DNA from: Oceanospirillaceae bacterium
GTDB lineage: Bacteria; Pseudomonadota; Gammaproteobacteria; Pseudomonadales; Balneatricaceae
Length of the DNA: 64,000 nt
Assembly (NCBI GenBank): GCA_024640955.1
Contig: JAHEDZ010000001.1
Location: forward strand, 85,393-149,392
Reading direction: 5' to 3'
Under the pieces are notes generated by a model. It saw only the letters and a program-made list of their open reading frames with translations. It did no database searches and was not told the DNA's origin. The position numbers were made by a program, and so were the translations under genes. Below, piece by piece: positions 20,310-32,914 of this stretch. How positions within the stretch are numbered: position 1 is the stretch's first letter; each line of letters begins with the position of its first letter.

Positions 20310-21044
20310 CTAGAAGGACTCTTGGCGCTCAGTGTCGCCAACACGGACCCAGACACCCTGTTCAAGACGCTCCAGGGGGTAAAAGCGGGCTTTGTAACTC
20401 ATTTTGCGACACTGCTTAACCCAGTACCCTAGGTAAAGATAACCACCACGCTGTTCGCGTAGCTGCATAAGTTGCCAGAGCACTGCAAAGGTGCCAAGAC
20501 TGCGATGTTCATGTTGAGGGTCGTAGAAGGTATAGACGGCTGACTGCCCCTGCTGCAGGGTATCGGAAACCGCAACCCCAAGTAGCACGTTATCGGCGTC
20601 TCGCATCAGATGAAATTGGCTCTGTTGGTTTGAGTCTGTGAGAAATCCGCAGAACTGACCCGGTGATGGGGGGTACATATCACCATCAGCGTGGCGATCT
20701 GTTATGTAGCGCTCGTAAAGTTTGTAGATCTCATCCGTCAGTCGTGGAGCGATGCTCTCGACGGTCAAATCGCGATTTTTATTCCAGATCCGTTTTTGTG
20801 ACTTCGACATCTGGAACTCGTATGCTGGAATACGCACAGAGATGCACGCATCACACTGAATGCAGTGTGGGCGGTAGATGTGTGAGCCAGATCTGCGAAA
20901 GCCCATATCGGCTAGTTGCGCGTAGATATCGGCGTCTATGTCGGCTTGAGGGTCTACGAATAGCGTACGTGCCTTTTCAGCATCCAGATAGCTGCACTCA
21001 TGCTCTGGGGTCGCAAAAAAACGCAGTGTTTGAAGGGTGGACAC
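20310..21044 (-). CDS. bpt: Aspartate/glutamate leucyltransferase (Ate/Bpt family)
   Basis: Transfers leucine from tRNA to proteins with N-terminal Asp or Glu (Bpt) in the N-end rule. 244 residues. Typical blocks are FFATPEHECSYL, GSHIYRPHCIQCDACISVRIP with a cysteine cluster, FYDPQHEHRSLGTFAVLWQL and YLYLGYWVKQCRKMSYK. It starts on the base after the aat stop codon. Whether it transfers Leu (Bpt) or Arg (Ate) cannot be decided from sequence alone, but the bacterial gamma-proteobacterial branch is Bpt. Confidence 0.93.
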   Translation of the reverse strand: MSTLQTLRFFATPEHECSYLDAEKARTLFVDPQADIDADIYAQLADMGFRRSGSHIYRPHCIQCDACISVRIPAYEFQMSKSQKRIWNKNRDLTVESIAPRLTDEIYKLYERYITDRHADGDMYPPSPGQFCGFLTDSNQQSQFHLMRDADNVLLGVAVSDTLQQGQSAVYTFYDPQHEHRSLGTFAVLWQLMQLREQRGGYLYLGYWVKQCRKMSYKARFYPLERLEQGVWVRVGDTERQESF

Positions 21045-21755
21045 CTATTTGCTCCCGGAGTTCTGATACCATGTTGGATCGCGCCAGACGTCCATCTCTG
21101 GGCGCTCGTTGCAGCTCAATAGCAGCTGCTCAAACTGTTGTCGGTTTATCTCCTCGGCACCCAAAGAGTGTAGATGCGGGTTGTAAACCTGACAGTCAAT
21201 TACAGCATAGTCCGCCTGGCGCAGTTTTTCAGCCAGATGGTAGAGACAGATCTTCGACGCGTCGGGTATCGCTGAGAACATCGACTCACCGAAGAACAAC
21301 TTACCGATTGCCAGGCCGTAGAGCCCGCCCACTAGCTCTCCGGCAACCCAGAGCTCAACGCTGTGGCCGACGCCACGTTTGGAGAGCTCGGTGTAGGCAT
21401 TGATAAACGTCGGACTAATCCACGTACCATCTTGTGTTGCACGGGGCGCTGCACAGGCGCGCATAACGTCGGTGAAGCAGCTATCGACTCGTACTTCGTA
21501 GCTGAGTTGGTGCATCCGTTTACGAAGGGATTTAGATAGGTGAAATCGATCTGGGAAGAGCACGCATCGAGGCGACGGGCTCCACCAGAGGATGGGTTCG
21601 CCCTCGTTAAACCAGGGGAAGATCCCCCTGAGGTAGGCAGTTTGCAACCAGTCGGCGTTAAGCTCGCCGCCGGCTGCGAGGAGCCCGTTGGGCTCATCAA
21701 GAGCCCATTCGGTTGGCGGAAACGCCGGAAATCCGGGGTCCAGCCAAGGGAGCAT
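21045..21755 (-). CDS. aat: Leucyl/phenylalanyl-tRNA-protein transferase
   Basis: Adds Leu or Phe to proteins with N-terminal Lys or Arg, making them ClpS/ClpAP substrates. About 236 residues from the ATG at 21755 (product begins MLPWLDPGFPAFP). An upstream ATG at 21791 lies inside trxB and adds residues not in the family. Conserved parts are GLLAAGGELNADWLQTAYLRGIFPWF, ILWWSPSPRCVLFP, GESMFS and IDCQVYNPHLHSLGAEEI. It overlaps nothing but sits 1 bp after the trxB stop and abuts bpt. Confidence 0.96.
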   Translation of the reverse strand: MLPWLDPGFPAFPPTEWALDEPNGLLAAGGELNADWLQTAYLRGIFPWFNEGEPILWWSPSPRCVLFPDRFHLSKSLRKRMHQLSYEVRVDSCFTDVMRACAAPRATQDGTWISPTFINAYTELSKRGVGHSVELWVAGELVGGLYGLAIGKLFFGESMFSAIPDASKICLYHLAEKLRQADYAVIDCQVYNPHLHSLGAEEINRQQFEQLLLSCNERPEMDVWRDPTWYQNSGSK

Positions 21756-21756
21756 A

Positions 21757-22761
<1,005 letters not shown>

Positions 22762-22869
22762 TTATGGGGCTGGTGGCCCTCAATTCAACCCCAGATAGGG
22801 CAAGACCTCCACCCTCTGTTTATGCTATTTTGGCGACTAATAGATCCTGTTCGACATAAGGGATGCTCG

Positions 22870-25371
22870 TTGAGTACTCAGGAAACATCTAACACAGCGG
22901 CTAACACATCTACGGTTGCCCAGCAGCTAGGCCGCATCGCCCGTGAATCTGCGCTGGTTTTAGCGATTGGTGCCAACACTCTGCTACTGCTCGCTCTCTT
23001 CAGCTACGACCCGCGTGATCCGGGGTGGTCGCACTATGCCTACCAGTCGAAGGTAAATAACTGGGTCGGTAATTTTGGTGCCTGGATAGCTGATTATACG
23101 GTCGCTTGGTTGGGGGCCGCGGCCTTCTTCCTGCCGTTGCTGATTATCGTACCGGCCTGGCGCTGGTTACGCCGTCGCCAACTAGGTACGTTGCAACAGC
23201 TACCCTTTATTCTTTTGCGCCTGTTTGGCGGGACGCTAATGCTGATCTCTATTTCAGCGCTGGCCTCTTTGCACTTCTCCAATGAGTCGCTGCAGTTCCC
23301 ATTCTCGGCAGGTGGGCTCTCTGGCCAAGCACTGGGAGAGTTTGCCGTACACTGGTTGAACTTGATTGGCGCCACCGTCGTGCTTTGGATTGCGCTGCTG
23401 CTGGGGCTGACTCTCTATGTGGATACCAGTTGGGCGCAGGTGCTAGATGCTCTTGGCAACGCGGTTTTCTGGGTGAGTGACAAGCTGACTTCAGTGAAGG
23501 TCTCGGTGCCTGAGCAGCCCAAGGCGAAAGCAGCAAGTGCTGGTGCTGAGCGTCCGGTTGAAGTGCGCAAAGTTGGGCGTATCGAGCCCGAGATCGATCG
23601 GGCCGACGCAATTTCGTTATCCGAAGAGCCGGCGGTAGCGCCGAGTGCGCGCGCTAACGTTACTTCCCAACCACCACAAACGGCAAACTCTCCGACCATA
23701 GATGCTTTTGCTACTGATACCCCGCCTTGGGACACGCCACAGGGAACCGCTGAAAGTCGCATCGATGCTGATGCCAAACGCAACGTTAAGATCGTGCCGC
23801 TGTCACAGACGCATAAGCCGCTCGAGAGCGATGACGATAAGGATGTTAAACCGAGCGCGCCGGCGAAGATGAAGCTGCCGAGTCTTGAGTTGCTTGACCC
23901 GCCCGAGTTGCAGACCGACCAAGGCTACACCGAAGAGGAGGTGGAGCAACTTTCACGGCTACTCGAGCAGAAGCTCAAAGACTTCGGCGTAGTCGCAGAG
24001 GTGGTTGAGGTCAACCCAGGTCCGGTGATTACGCGCTTTGAGATTCAACCGGCACCGGGTGTGAAGGCGAGCAAAATCTCCAATCTGGCGCGTGACCTAG
24101 CGCGCTCTATGGCGGTTGCTGCTGTGCGTGTCGTTGAGGTGATTCCAGGTAAGTCAGTGGTGGGGGTTGAAATCCCTAACCACTCACGTCAGATGGTGCG
24201 CCTGTCGGAAGTTCTCAACTCTAAACCTTATCTGGATGCGGCATCGAAGCTTACGCTGGCGCTGGGTAACGATATTGCCGGAAACCCTGTGGTAGCGAAC
24301 CTTGCGAAGATGCCACACCTGTTGGTGGCGGGTACGACCGGCTCCGGTAAGTCCGTTGGTGTCAACGCGATGCTGCTCAGCCTGCTTTACAAAGCGACGC
24401 CCGAGCAGGTTCGATTGATGCTGGTTGATCCTAAGATGCTTGAACTCTCCATCTACGACGGTATTCCGCATCTTCTGACGCCGGTCATTACCGATATGAA
24501 AGAGGCGGCTGGCGGTCTGCGCTGGTGTGTGGCCGAGATGGAGCGTCGTTACCGTCTTATGGCTAAAGTCGGCGTACGTAATATCGCAGGATACAACGAT
24601 AAGGTGCGTGAAGCTGAAGCCGCCGGTGCGCCGCTTAAAGACCCATTGTGGAACCCTATGGAGATGGGCTTGTCGCCCAGCGAGCCAGCCCCTAATCTCG
24701 AGACCCTACCTTACATCGTGGTAGTGATCGATGAGTTCGCCGACATGATGATGATCGTTGGCAAGAAAGTTGAGGAACTGATTGCACGCATTGCGCAGAA
24801 AGCGCGTGCTGCCGGTATCCACCTGATTCTTGCGACTCAGCGTCCGTCCGTTGATGTTATTACCGGTCTGATTAAGGCCAACGTACCTACGCGTATCGCC
24901 TTCCAAGTGTCGTCCAAGATCGATTCACGTACGATTCTTGACCAGGCGGGCGCAGAGAACCTGCTCGGTAACGGCGATATGCTTTATCTGCCGGCAGGCA
25001 CCTCGGTACCCAACCGTGTGCATGGCGCCTTTGTTGGGGATGATGAGGTGCACCGGGTCGTTGAGGCCTGGAAGGCGATGGGCGAACCGGTCTTTATTGA
25101 TGCCATTCTCAATGAGGGTGGCAGTGACTCTGGCACTGCTGGAGGTGGCGCGGGTCTGTTCGATGATGAGGCTGATGCGCTTTACGATGAAGCGGTGGCC
25201 TTTGTCACCGAGTCGCGTAAAGCGTCGATCTCGTCGGTACAGCGCAAGTTGAAGATCGGCTACAACCGTGCCGCCCGTATGATCGAAACTATGGAAGCCG
25301 CCGGCGTTGTTAGCGAAGCCGGTAGCAATGGTCAGCGTGAAGTTTTGGCTCCGCCGCCGCCGAGGGATTAA
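22870..25371 (+). CDS. ftsK: DNA translocase FtsK
   Basis: Septum-located motor that segregates chromosome ends and activates XerCD at dif. About 833 residues. Several N-terminal membrane helices (about 20-180) anchor it at the septum. A short variable proline/acidic linker (about 210-370) is followed by the alpha/beta motor with Walker [13 protein letters not shown] and Walker [12 protein letters not shown]. The C-terminal gamma winged-helix domain, which reads KOPS, is [23 protein letters not shown] onward. I choose the TTG at 22870 with an AAGGGA ribosome-binding site; an ATG at 22822 or 22750 is possible but the upstream residues look non-coding. Confidence 0.93.
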   Translation: MSTQETSNTAANTSTVAQQLGRIARESALVLAIGANTLLLLALFSYDPRDPGWSHYAYQSKVNNWVGNFGAWIADYTVAWLGAAAFFLPLLIIVPAWRWLRRRQLGTLQQLPFILLRLFGGTLMLISISALASLHFSNESLQFPFSAGGLSGQALGEFAVHWLNLIGATVVLWIALLLGLTLYVDTSWAQVLDALGNAVFWVSDKLTSVKVSVPEQPKAKAASAGAERPVEVRKVGRIEPEIDRADAISLSEEPAVAPSARANVTSQPPQTANSPTIDAFATDTPPWDTPQGTAESRIDADAKRNVKIVPLSQTHKPLESDDDKDVKPSAPAKMKLPSLELLDPPELQTDQGYTEEEVEQLSRLLEQKLKDFGVVAEVVEVNPGPVITRFEIQPAPGVKASKISNLARDLARSMAVAAVRVVEVIPGKSVVGVEIPNHSRQMVRLSEVLNSKPYLDAASKLTLALGNDIAGNPVVANLAKMPHLLVAGTTGSGKSVGVNAMLLSLLYKATPEQVRLMLVDPKMLELSIYDGIPHLLTPVITDMKEAAGGLRWCVAEMERRYRLMAKVGVRNIAGYNDKVREAEAAGAPLKDPLWNPMEMGLSPSEPAPNLETLPYIVVVIDEFADMMMIVGKKVEELIARIAQKARAAGIHLILATQRPSVDVITGLIKANVPTRIAFQVSSKIDSRTILDQAGAENLLGNGDMLYLPAGTSVPNRVHGAFVGDDEVHRVVEAWKAMGEPVFIDAILNEGGSDSGTAGGGAGLFDDEADALYDEAVAFVTESRKASISSVQRKLKIGYNRAARMIETMEAAGVVSEAGSNGQREVLAPPPPRD

Positions 25372-25373
25372 CG

Positions 25374-26018
25374 ATGAGATATTTAGTTGTTTCACTGCTC
25401 ACGCTAACGCTGTCCGCGTTGACTCACGCGCAGGATGCGGTCCAGGCATTGGCCGATCGCCTTGGTGAACACCAGCGTTTCACCGCTGAGTTTCAGCAGT
25501 ACTCGCTTGGCGACGGCACTAGCCGTGAAGAGTTGAGTCAAGGGCGGATGTGGATTGAGACGCCCAATCGCGTGCGTTGGGAGACGGAGCAACCCTTTCC
25601 CCAGTTAATTGTTGGCGATGGCGACAATCTCTGGATCTACGATCCTGACCTGGAGCAGGCGACGCGCCGTTCACTCTCAGAGGAGTTAGCTTTCACGCCA
25701 GCGAGTGTTCTGGGAGCGAGCCGTGCCGAACTGGAGGCCCGCTTTATCGTGAGCCAGATTGAGGCGGGTGGCGCAGACAATCTGTTCGAGCTACGGCCCA
25801 AAGTGGCTGAAAACGCGGAGTTCGAGCGCTTGCGTATGCTATTCGGCCCGCGCTCATTGAGCGAAATTTTAATTGAAGATGGTTTAGGCCAACGTTCACT
25901 GATAATGCTCAAGAATGTCAGCTTCCCGGCGCAGATTGATACGGCTCGCTTTACGTTTACTCCGCCGCCCGGTACCGACCTGATTGAGGCGCAGCCGGTC
26001 GAGGCACCGGCCAACTGA
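25374..26018 (+). CDS. lolA: Outer-membrane lipoprotein carrier LolA
   Basis: Periplasmic chaperone that ferries lipoproteins from LolCDE to LolB. 214 residues with a Sec signal peptide ([19 protein letters not shown], cleavage before QDA). The mature part has the LolA blocks [39 protein letters not shown] and [14 protein letters not shown]. Starts 3 bp after ftsK and its TGA overlaps the rarA ATG, so it sits in the ftsK-lolA-rarA-crcB-serS operon typical of the group. Confidence 0.96.
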   Translation: MRYLVVSLLTLTLSALTHAQDAVQALADRLGEHQRFTAEFQQYSLGDGTSREELSQGRMWIETPNRVRWETEQPFPQLIVGDGDNLWIYDPDLEQATRRSLSEELAFTPASVLGASRAELEARFIVSQIEAGGADNLFELRPKVAENAEFERLRMLFGPRSLSEILIEDGLGQRSLIMLKNVSFPAQIDTARFTFTPPPGTDLIEAQPVEAPAN

Positions 26019-27385
26019 TGGATCTGTTCGACGCTGCTCCTGCAGGCTATGAACCGCTCGCTTCGCGGATGCGCCCGCGAAAGCTCGAGCAGTACCTCGG
26101 GCAGGAGCATCTGTTCGGCGAAGGTAAGCCGCTGCGCAAGCAGTTGGAGCAGGGGAATATCCACTCGCTGATTCTTTGGGGACCGCCGGGTGTCGGGAAA
26201 ACCACACTGGCGCGCCTGATCGCTGAGTATGTCGATGCTGACTTCATCTCCATCTCAGCCGTGATGGATGGGGTGAAGGAGGTGCGTGCTGCGGTTGAGC
26301 GTGGTCGCCATAATCGCATGCAGGGCGGGCGTAAATCGATCCTCTTTGTCGATGAGGTTCATCGTTTCAACAAGGCGCAGCAGGACGCTTTTCTCCCGGT
26401 CGTGGAGGAGGGGACGCTGATCTTCATTGGCGCGACTACCGAGAACCCTTCATTTGAACTCAACAACGCGTTGTTGTCGCGCGCGCGCGTCTATCCACTC
26501 AAATCTCTGAGTGAATCTGTGTTGTTGAATTTGATTACTCAGGCGCTTAGCGATGTTGAGCGCGGACTGGGCGAGCGCAATCTAGAGTTTGAAGCGGGTG
26601 TTTTAGAGTCATTGGCGCGTACCGCAGATGGTGATGGTCGTCGTGCACTGAGCCTGTTGGAGATCGCTGCTGATCTTGCAGAGGAGCGTGAGGGTGTTGA
26701 GTACGTGACTCAGCAGTCGCTGGTTGAAGTATTGGGCGCAGGTGCGCGGCGCTACGATAAGGGTGGCGACCTCTTCTATGATCAGATTTCCGCCTTCCAT
26801 AAGTCAGTACGCGGCTCCAATGCCGATGGCGCGCTCTACTGGTGCTGTCGCATGCTGGACGCTGGTTGTGACCCTCTCTATGTCGTGCGCCGCCTAGTTG
26901 CGATTGCTTCGGAGGATATAGGTAATGCCGATCCACGTGCGATGCAGGTGGCGCTGTCTGCCTGGGATGCGTTTGAACGAGTAGGCCCGGCTGAGGGGGA
27001 GCGGGCGATCGCTCAAGCGGCTGTTTACTGTGCGATGGCACCCAAGAGCAACGCGCTTTATCGCGCTTATAATCAGTGCCGTGCCGATGTGGCGACTGAC
27101 CTCAGCTATGAGGTGCCAATGCATCTGCGCAATGCTCCAACCGAATTGATGAAGCAGCAGGGGATGGGTGAGAGCTACCGCTACGCTCACGACGAACCTA
27201 ACGCTTACGCAGCTGGTGAAGTCTATCTGCCGGAGGAGATTAGCGAGCGACGCTACTACGAGCCGGAGAATCGTGGACTTGAGATTAAACTTAGAGAGAA
27301 GCTGGAGCGCTTGCGTCAAGCAGATGAGTCTAGTCCGAGGCGGCGCTACTCCCGCTTCTCAAAAACTGGAGGAAAACCACATTGA
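26018..27385 (+). CDS. rarA: Replication-associated recombination protein RarA (MgsA)
   Basis: AAA+ protein of the clamp-loader family acting at stalled replication forks. 455 residues. The N-terminal part has Walker [15 protein letters not shown] and Walker [17 protein letters not shown], followed by the sensor block [12 protein letters not shown]. The C-terminal tetramerisation part includes [33 protein letters not shown] and KSNALYRAY. It overlaps lolA (TGATG) and crcB (TGATG), so all three are translationally coupled. Confidence 0.96.
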   Translation: MDLFDAAPAGYEPLASRMRPRKLEQYLGQEHLFGEGKPLRKQLEQGNIHSLILWGPPGVGKTTLARLIAEYVDADFISISAVMDGVKEVRAAVERGRHNRMQGGRKSILFVDEVHRFNKAQQDAFLPVVEEGTLIFIGATTENPSFELNNALLSRARVYPLKSLSESVLLNLITQALSDVERGLGERNLEFEAGVLESLARTADGDGRRALSLLEIAADLAEEREGVEYVTQQSLVEVLGAGARRYDKGGDLFYDQISAFHKSVRGSNADGALYWCCRMLDAGCDPLYVVRRLVAIASEDIGNADPRAMQVALSAWDAFERVGPAEGERAIAQAAVYCAMAPKSNALYRAYNQCRADVATDLSYEVPMHLRNAPTELMKQQGMGESYRYAHDEPNAYAAGEVYLPEEISERRYYEPENRGLEIKLREKLERLRQADESSPRRRYSRFSKTGGKPH

Positions 27386-27753
27386 TGCACCTCTTGAGTG
27401 TGGCGTTGGGCGGTGCTTTGGGAGCCGTGGCGCGCTACTGGTTCAGCGGTTGGCTCAACTCTGGCGACACTAAACTGCCGTGGGGAACGCTGAGCGCCAA
27501 CGTGTTAGGTTCGTTTCTGATGGGTGTGATGTTTGTGCTGATCCTAGAGAAGGCCAAACTACCATCGGAACTGCGTCCTCTCTTGATGACCGGTTTCCTG
27601 GGTGCATTCACCACCTTCTCCACTTTTTCACTCGAAACCCTGACGCTGATCGACGGAGGCCATATAATCGCGGCCCTCTTTTATGTACTATTGAGCGTCA
27701 TTTTGTGCATTGCGGCACTGGCCCTTGCTGTGGGCCTGACACGCATGTTCTGA
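27385..27753 (+). CDS. crcB: Fluoride exporter CrcB (Fluc)
   Basis: Dimeric fluoride channel, 123 residues with four membrane helices. Family motifs are GGALGAVARYWFSG, LSANVLGSFLMGV and GFLGAFTTFSTFSLETL, with the F-box phenylalanines and the Na-binding TTFS. ATG overlaps the rarA stop as TGATG. No fluoride riboswitch lies in front, as expected for an internal operon gene; its expression probably follows rarA. Confidence 0.94.
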   Translation: MHLLSVALGGALGAVARYWFSGWLNSGDTKLPWGTLSANVLGSFLMGVMFVLILEKAKLPSELRPLLMTGFLGAFTTFSTFSLETLTLIDGGHIIAALFYVLLSVILCIAALALAVGLTRMF

Positions 27754-27765
27754 ACCGTTTTTTAA

Positions 27766-29061
<1,296 letters not shown>

Positions 29062-29066
29062 AAACA

Positions 29067-30272
29067 ATGGGCGAGCAGCATGATCTTGTCGTAGTCGGGG
29101 GTGGCATGGTGGGCGCTGCCACAGCGCTGGCACTGGCTGAGACCGGTCTGAAGATCGCCCTGATTGAACCCAAAATTCCACAACCTTTTGCGGCTGATCA
29201 ACCCCTTGATCTGCGGGTCTCTGCACTGAGTCCGGCGTCTGTGGACCTGCTTGATCAACTCGATGTTTGGTCGAAGATTTTGAGTTGGCGAGCCGCTCCC
29301 TATCGCCGCATGCGCGTCTGGGAGCTGGACGAGGACGCACCCGGGCTGCAAGGGCGGGTGGCGGATAAGCTCGCAACCGAATTCAACTCCGACGATATGG
29401 CTCTCACTGAGCTTGGCTACATCGTTGAAAACCGACTGATTCAGCGAGCCTTGATTGAACAGCTACAGCAGAGCGCTGTCGAACTGATTAGTGCGCAAGT
29501 GCGCTCCATCGATTACTCGCCGGGAGCGAGTCTGCTTGAGCTAGCTGATGACCGTGTGCTGGTGGCTCGCCTGCTGGTTGCGGCGGATGGCGGTAACTCT
29601 ATGGTGCGCAGTGCTGCGGCGCTACCTGTGCATCAGTGGGACTATGCTCAGAAGGCGATGGTGATTAATGTCACCACCGAAGCCGCGCAGCAAGAGATCA
29701 CTTGGCAGCAGTTCACCCCCTCGGGCCCGCATGCACTTCTTCCACTGCCGGGTAATCACGCATCACTGGTTTGGTATGACTCGCCAGCGCGCATCAATCA
29801 GCTGTTAAAACTGGATGAAGCAGGTTTGCAGGAGGCTTTGGCGCAGACGTTTCCTCGGCGCCTCGGTGAACTCAGATCGATCGATGCACGCGCAGCCTTT
29901 CCGCTGCGCCGCCTGCACGCTTTGAATTATTACAAGCCAGGAGTCGTGCTTGTTGGTGATGCTGCACATCAGTTGAATCCGCTCGCGGGGCAGGGCGTTA
30001 ATCTCGGTTTCCAGGATGTTAAAGCGCTTACGGAGTCGCTCAAACAGGCTCTAGAGCAGGGTCTGCGCATCGACGATCCAGCACCTCTAGCGAGGTATGA
30101 GAAGCAGCGCCGCAACGCTAACTTAATAATGGTCCAAGCGATGGATACCTTCTACCGCGGCTTCAGCAACAACCTCGGTCCACTTAAACTGGCCCGCAAT
30201 CTCATTCTCGGCCTCAGCGGCAACCTCCCGGTGCTGCGCAAACAGATCATCAAACTCGCCTCCGGGCTATAG
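29067..30272 (+). CDS. UbiH/UbiF/VisC-family FAD-dependent hydroxylase
   Basis: Flavoprotein mono-oxygenase of 401 residues, probably a ubiquinone ring hydroxylase. The FAD site is VVGGGMVGAATALALA (about 9-24), a DG-like motif is VAADGGNSMVRSA, and the second FAD motif is GDAAHQLNPLAGQGVNLG. The early RVSALSPASVDLLDQLDVW and MRVWELD blocks are typical of the UbiH/UbiF/COQ6 family. I cannot tell which ring carbon (C1, C5 or C6) it hydroxylates, so no symbol is given. It starts 5 bp after serS, at the end of the operon. Confidence 0.88.
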   Translation: MGEQHDLVVVGGGMVGAATALALAETGLKIALIEPKIPQPFAADQPLDLRVSALSPASVDLLDQLDVWSKILSWRAAPYRRMRVWELDEDAPGLQGRVADKLATEFNSDDMALTELGYIVENRLIQRALIEQLQQSAVELISAQVRSIDYSPGASLLELADDRVLVARLLVAADGGNSMVRSAAALPVHQWDYAQKAMVINVTTEAAQQEITWQQFTPSGPHALLPLPGNHASLVWYDSPARINQLLKLDEAGLQEALAQTFPRRLGELRSIDARAAFPLRRLHALNYYKPGVVLVGDAAHQLNPLAGQGVNLGFQDVKALTESLKQALEQGLRIDDPAPLARYEKQRRNANLIMVQAMDTFYRGFSNNLGPLKLARNLILGLSGNLPVLRKQIIKLASGL

Positions 30273-30344
30273 GAGCGATCTGCGCGCAGCGCATGTTCGC
30301 GATTTTGTACGTGTGCCGGGTAATACGCATGTAGCGGACAACGC
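30270..30344 (+). repeat. REP-like element, two units
   Basis: TATAGGAGCGATCTGCGCGC...GTTCGCGA (30270-30303) matches the main unit, and GCCGGGTAATACGCATGTAG...GGACAAC (30316-30340) matches unit 2. It starts two bases before the end of the preceding hydroxylase gene. A perfect TATAAT at 30348-30353 just after it may be the -10 of the protease gene; I see no good -35. Confidence 0.75.
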
Positions 30345-30452
30345 TGCTATAATGGATCACTCTCTTACTGCGCACATCAATCTGAGACAGCCTTGAAAAA
30401 ATCGGGGAGGTACCCAATCATCGTACAGAGTGAAAGATTGGGAGGTGTTGAT

Positions 30453-31802
30453 ATGTTTAGAACTGCTCTGCTGTCGCTAATGCTGGGTTTTGGATCGATC
30501 AGCCAGGCGGCGTTGCCGTTGGCGGACTCTCAAGGGCAGGAGCTTCCGACCTTGGCGCCGATGCTGGAACGGGTGAACCCGGCTGTTGTGAATATCGCCA
30601 CCTACTCAACGCGCCGGGTTGGCGTGAATCCACTGCTTAGAGACCCCTTTTTTCAGCGCTTTTTTGATATTCCCAGACAGCAATTGCAGCCACAGCAGCG
30701 TCGCGCGCAGAACTCAGCCGGTTCGGGTGTGATCGTTGATGCAGCGGAAGGAACGATTGTCACTAACTTTCATGTCATAAAAGGCGCTGATGAGATTCAG
30801 ATTCAGCTAACTGATGGCCGCAGTTACGAGGCGACGCTGGTCGGTGCAGACCCCGAGGTGGATATCGCTGTGCTCGAGATCGAAGCGCAGTCGCTGACGC
30901 AGTTGGATCTGCGTGACTCGGATCAGGTCCGAGTTGGTGACTTCGTGGTGGCCATCGGTAACCCCTTCGGTTTGGGCCAGACAATCACGACAGGTGTTGT
31001 CAGTGCGCTTGGCCGTTCTGGCTTGGGCATTGAGGGCTACGAGAACTTCATCCAGACAGACGCGTCAATCAACCCGGGTAACTCCGGTGGCGCATTAGTC
31101 GACTTGAATGGTCAGTTGGTTGGTATCAATACTGCGATTATTGCCCCAGGAGGTGGCAACGTCGGTATCGGCTTTGCGATTCCATCAAATATGATGCGTC
31201 AGGTGGTAGATCAGATTCTGGAGCAGGGCAGCGTCTCGCGAGGTCAGATCGGTATCTCAATACAAGAGATCACACCGGATCTGCAGAGCGCCTTCAAAAT
31301 GCGCAACGGTGAATCAGGCGTGCTAGTGACGGGGGTCAGCGATGACTCCCCAGCACAGCAAGCGGGTTTGCAGCCTGGTGATGTGATTCTTAGTGTGGAC
31401 GGTAAAGCGACGCCAGATATCGGCCAACTACGCAATCAGATCGCCTTTGCGTCGACTGATCGCTCAGTTCCTTTGCGGGTACTTCGCGATGGCCGCCGGA
31501 TTGATCTACAGGTGCGAGTAAGTCGCAGCTACACAAATGAGACCGCCGCAAGTGTGCACCCATTGCTAGAGGGGGCTCGTTTCGAAAATGCTCCAGATAG
31601 CCGCGGTGTGCGTGTGGTTAGCCTCGCGCCGGACTCTCGCGCAGCGCTGGCTGGTTTGGAGATCGAAGATCGAATCTTGAGCATTAATCGTCAGAGGATT
31701 AACAATGTTGGTGAGTTGCGCTCGATGCTGGCAGGGCGACGAGGTGAACTGCTGCTGCAGATTCAACGCGCTCGTTCGGCCTTCTATCTGGTGCTTCGAT
31801 AA
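30453..31802 (+). CDS. degQ: DegQ/DegP-family periplasmic serine endoprotease
   Basis: HtrA-type protease of about 449 residues (E. coli DegQ is 455). Signal peptide is MFRTALLSLMLGFGSISQA with cleavage before ALP. The catalytic triad is visible: His in TNFHVI (about 107), Asp in DPEVDIAVLE (about 137), Ser in PGNSGGAL (about 210). Two PDZ domains follow (about 255-340 and 365-449). The start at 30453 has a strong GGAGGT site; an ATG at 30393 adds 20 residues and would hide the signal peptide. Its likely role is envelope protein quality control. It could equally be named MucD/AlgW-like. Confidence 0.92.
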   Translation: MFRTALLSLMLGFGSISQAALPLADSQGQELPTLAPMLERVNPAVVNIATYSTRRVGVNPLLRDPFFQRFFDIPRQQLQPQQRRAQNSAGSGVIVDAAEGTIVTNFHVIKGADEIQIQLTDGRSYEATLVGADPEVDIAVLEIEAQSLTQLDLRDSDQVRVGDFVVAIGNPFGLGQTITTGVVSALGRSGLGIEGYENFIQTDASINPGNSGGALVDLNGQLVGINTAIIAPGGGNVGIGFAIPSNMMRQVVDQILEQGSVSRGQIGISIQEITPDLQSAFKMRNGESGVLVTGVSDDSPAQQAGLQPGDVILSVDGKATPDIGQLRNQIAFASTDRSVPLRVLRDGRRIDLQVRVSRSYTNETAASVHPLLEGARFENAPDSRGVRVVSLAPDSRAALAGLEIEDRILSINRQRINNVGELRSMLAGRRGELLLQIQRARSAFYLVLR

Positions 31803-31861
31803 ACTTGGCGAAGTTGTTCATCTGTGACACTATCGGCCTAAACCGGTAACAAGTGTTCTAG

Positions 31862-32350
31862 ATGGCACAGATGAACATTACGCGAATTGCCCTCTGCGGC
31901 GTACTTCTTGCCCTTGTGGGCTGTACCTGCAATCCGTTCAAAACCGAATTTCAAACGGCGGCCCAGCCGCTTATCCCGAGTTTACAGCAAGTGCCTGAGT
32001 GCGCTGCGGCTTGTAAGGCTGAAGCAATCAAACCGACCTTGAGAGAGTATGTTGAGCGTGAATCCGCCTCTACAGGACTTCAGTTGGGGGCGTTCAAAGA
32101 GCCGAACGGCGCGAGCAAGCTGATTCAACGCTTGAGTACTCACTATCCTGTTGTTTTTGAGAGCAGATCGCCGATTATCCGTGCAATTGAGCGCGACGGG
32201 TCTACACTTTATAGAGTGATTCTTGGACCCTTCAGCGATACCAGTGTTGCCGACGCCTTCTGTAAGCTGTTAAGACAGCACTCTGAAGCTTGCTTCGCCA
32301 CCACCTTTGACCGTGTGGATCTGAGAGTCGACCTAGTAACGGATAGCTAA
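31862..32350 (+). CDS. Lipoprotein with SPOR-like domain
   Basis: Predicted lipoprotein of 162 residues. The signal peptide ends in the lipobox LVGC (Cys21), with Thr and Cys at +2 and +3, so outer-membrane sorting is likely. The C-terminal half contains GLQLGAFKEPNGASKLIQRL and LYRVILGPFSDTSVADAFCKLL, the two halves of a SPOR-type peptidoglycan-binding domain. Four further cysteines may form disulfides. The ribosome-binding site is poor, so the alternative ATG three codons down is possible. It sits 21 bp before the H-NOX gene; a functional link is unproven. Confidence 0.75.
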   Translation: MAQMNITRIALCGVLLALVGCTCNPFKTEFQTAAQPLIPSLQQVPECAAACKAEAIKPTLREYVERESASTGLQLGAFKEPNGASKLIQRLSTHYPVVFESRSPIIRAIERDGSTLYRVILGPFSDTSVADAFCKLLRQHSEACFATTFDRVDLRVDLVTDS

Positions 32351-32371
32351 AAACGACAAAAAGGATGCTCA

Positions 32372-32914
32372 ATGAAAGGTGTTGTTTTCAATATCCTTGA
32401 GGATATGGTCACCGAAAAGGGTGGCTTGATGATGTGGCAGAAGGTGATCGACAAAGCCGGCGTTGAGGGTGGCTATACTGCTGTGTCGACTTACAGCGAT
32501 GACGAACTCTTCTCTATAGTGGGCGCGGTTGTTGCAGAACTCGACCTACCGGCTGAGACGGTCATCAGCGCTTTCGGTACCTATATGTTTGGCCAGCTCG
32601 CGAGCCGCTATCCAGTATTCGTTGACTCTTGTGACGATCTCTTCAGTTTCCTGGAGAGTATCGACTCAGTGATTCACCTTGAGGTGAAAAAGCTGCTGAC
32701 CGAGACAAATCTACCATCGATTAGTTGTGAACGTGTAGGCGATGACCAGCTAGTGATGGACTATCGCTCACCACGTCGTCTCTGCGTACTGGCAGAAGGG
32801 CTAATCTACGGTGCGGCTGAGCATTACCAAAGACCGATTATGATCGAGCATCCAGTTTGTATGCATAAAGGTTCAGACCACTGCGATATTCGAGTGCAGC
32901 TAACGCATGAGTGA
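32372..32914 (+). CDS. hnoX: Haem-NO/O2-binding protein (H-NOX)
   Basis: Soluble haem sensor of 180 residues. The proximal haem ligand is His102 (in DSVIHLEVKK) and the haem-propionate motif YxSxR is Y131, S133, R135. A candidate zinc site C138, H160, C163, C171 fits the pattern described for Vibrio and Shewanella H-NOX. Position 140 is Leu, not the Tyr that gives O2 binding in obligate anaerobes, so an NO-selective sensor is inferred. It overlaps the kinase gene by 8 bases (ATGAGTGA), the usual H-NOX/kinase coupling. Confidence 0.93.
   Translation: MKGVVFNILEDMVTEKGGLMMWQKVIDKAGVEGGYTAVSTYSDDELFSIVGAVVAELDLPAETVISAFGTYMFGQLASRYPVFVDSCDDLFSFLESIDSVIHLEVKKLLTETNLPSISCERVGDDQLVMDYRSPRRLCVLAEGLIYGAAEHYQRPIMIEHPVCMHKGSDHCDIRVQLTHE

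Noticed and set aside
27300-27390. Fluoride riboswitch ahead of crcB
   Set aside because: crcB overlaps rarA by a TGATG junction, leaving no room for a leader.
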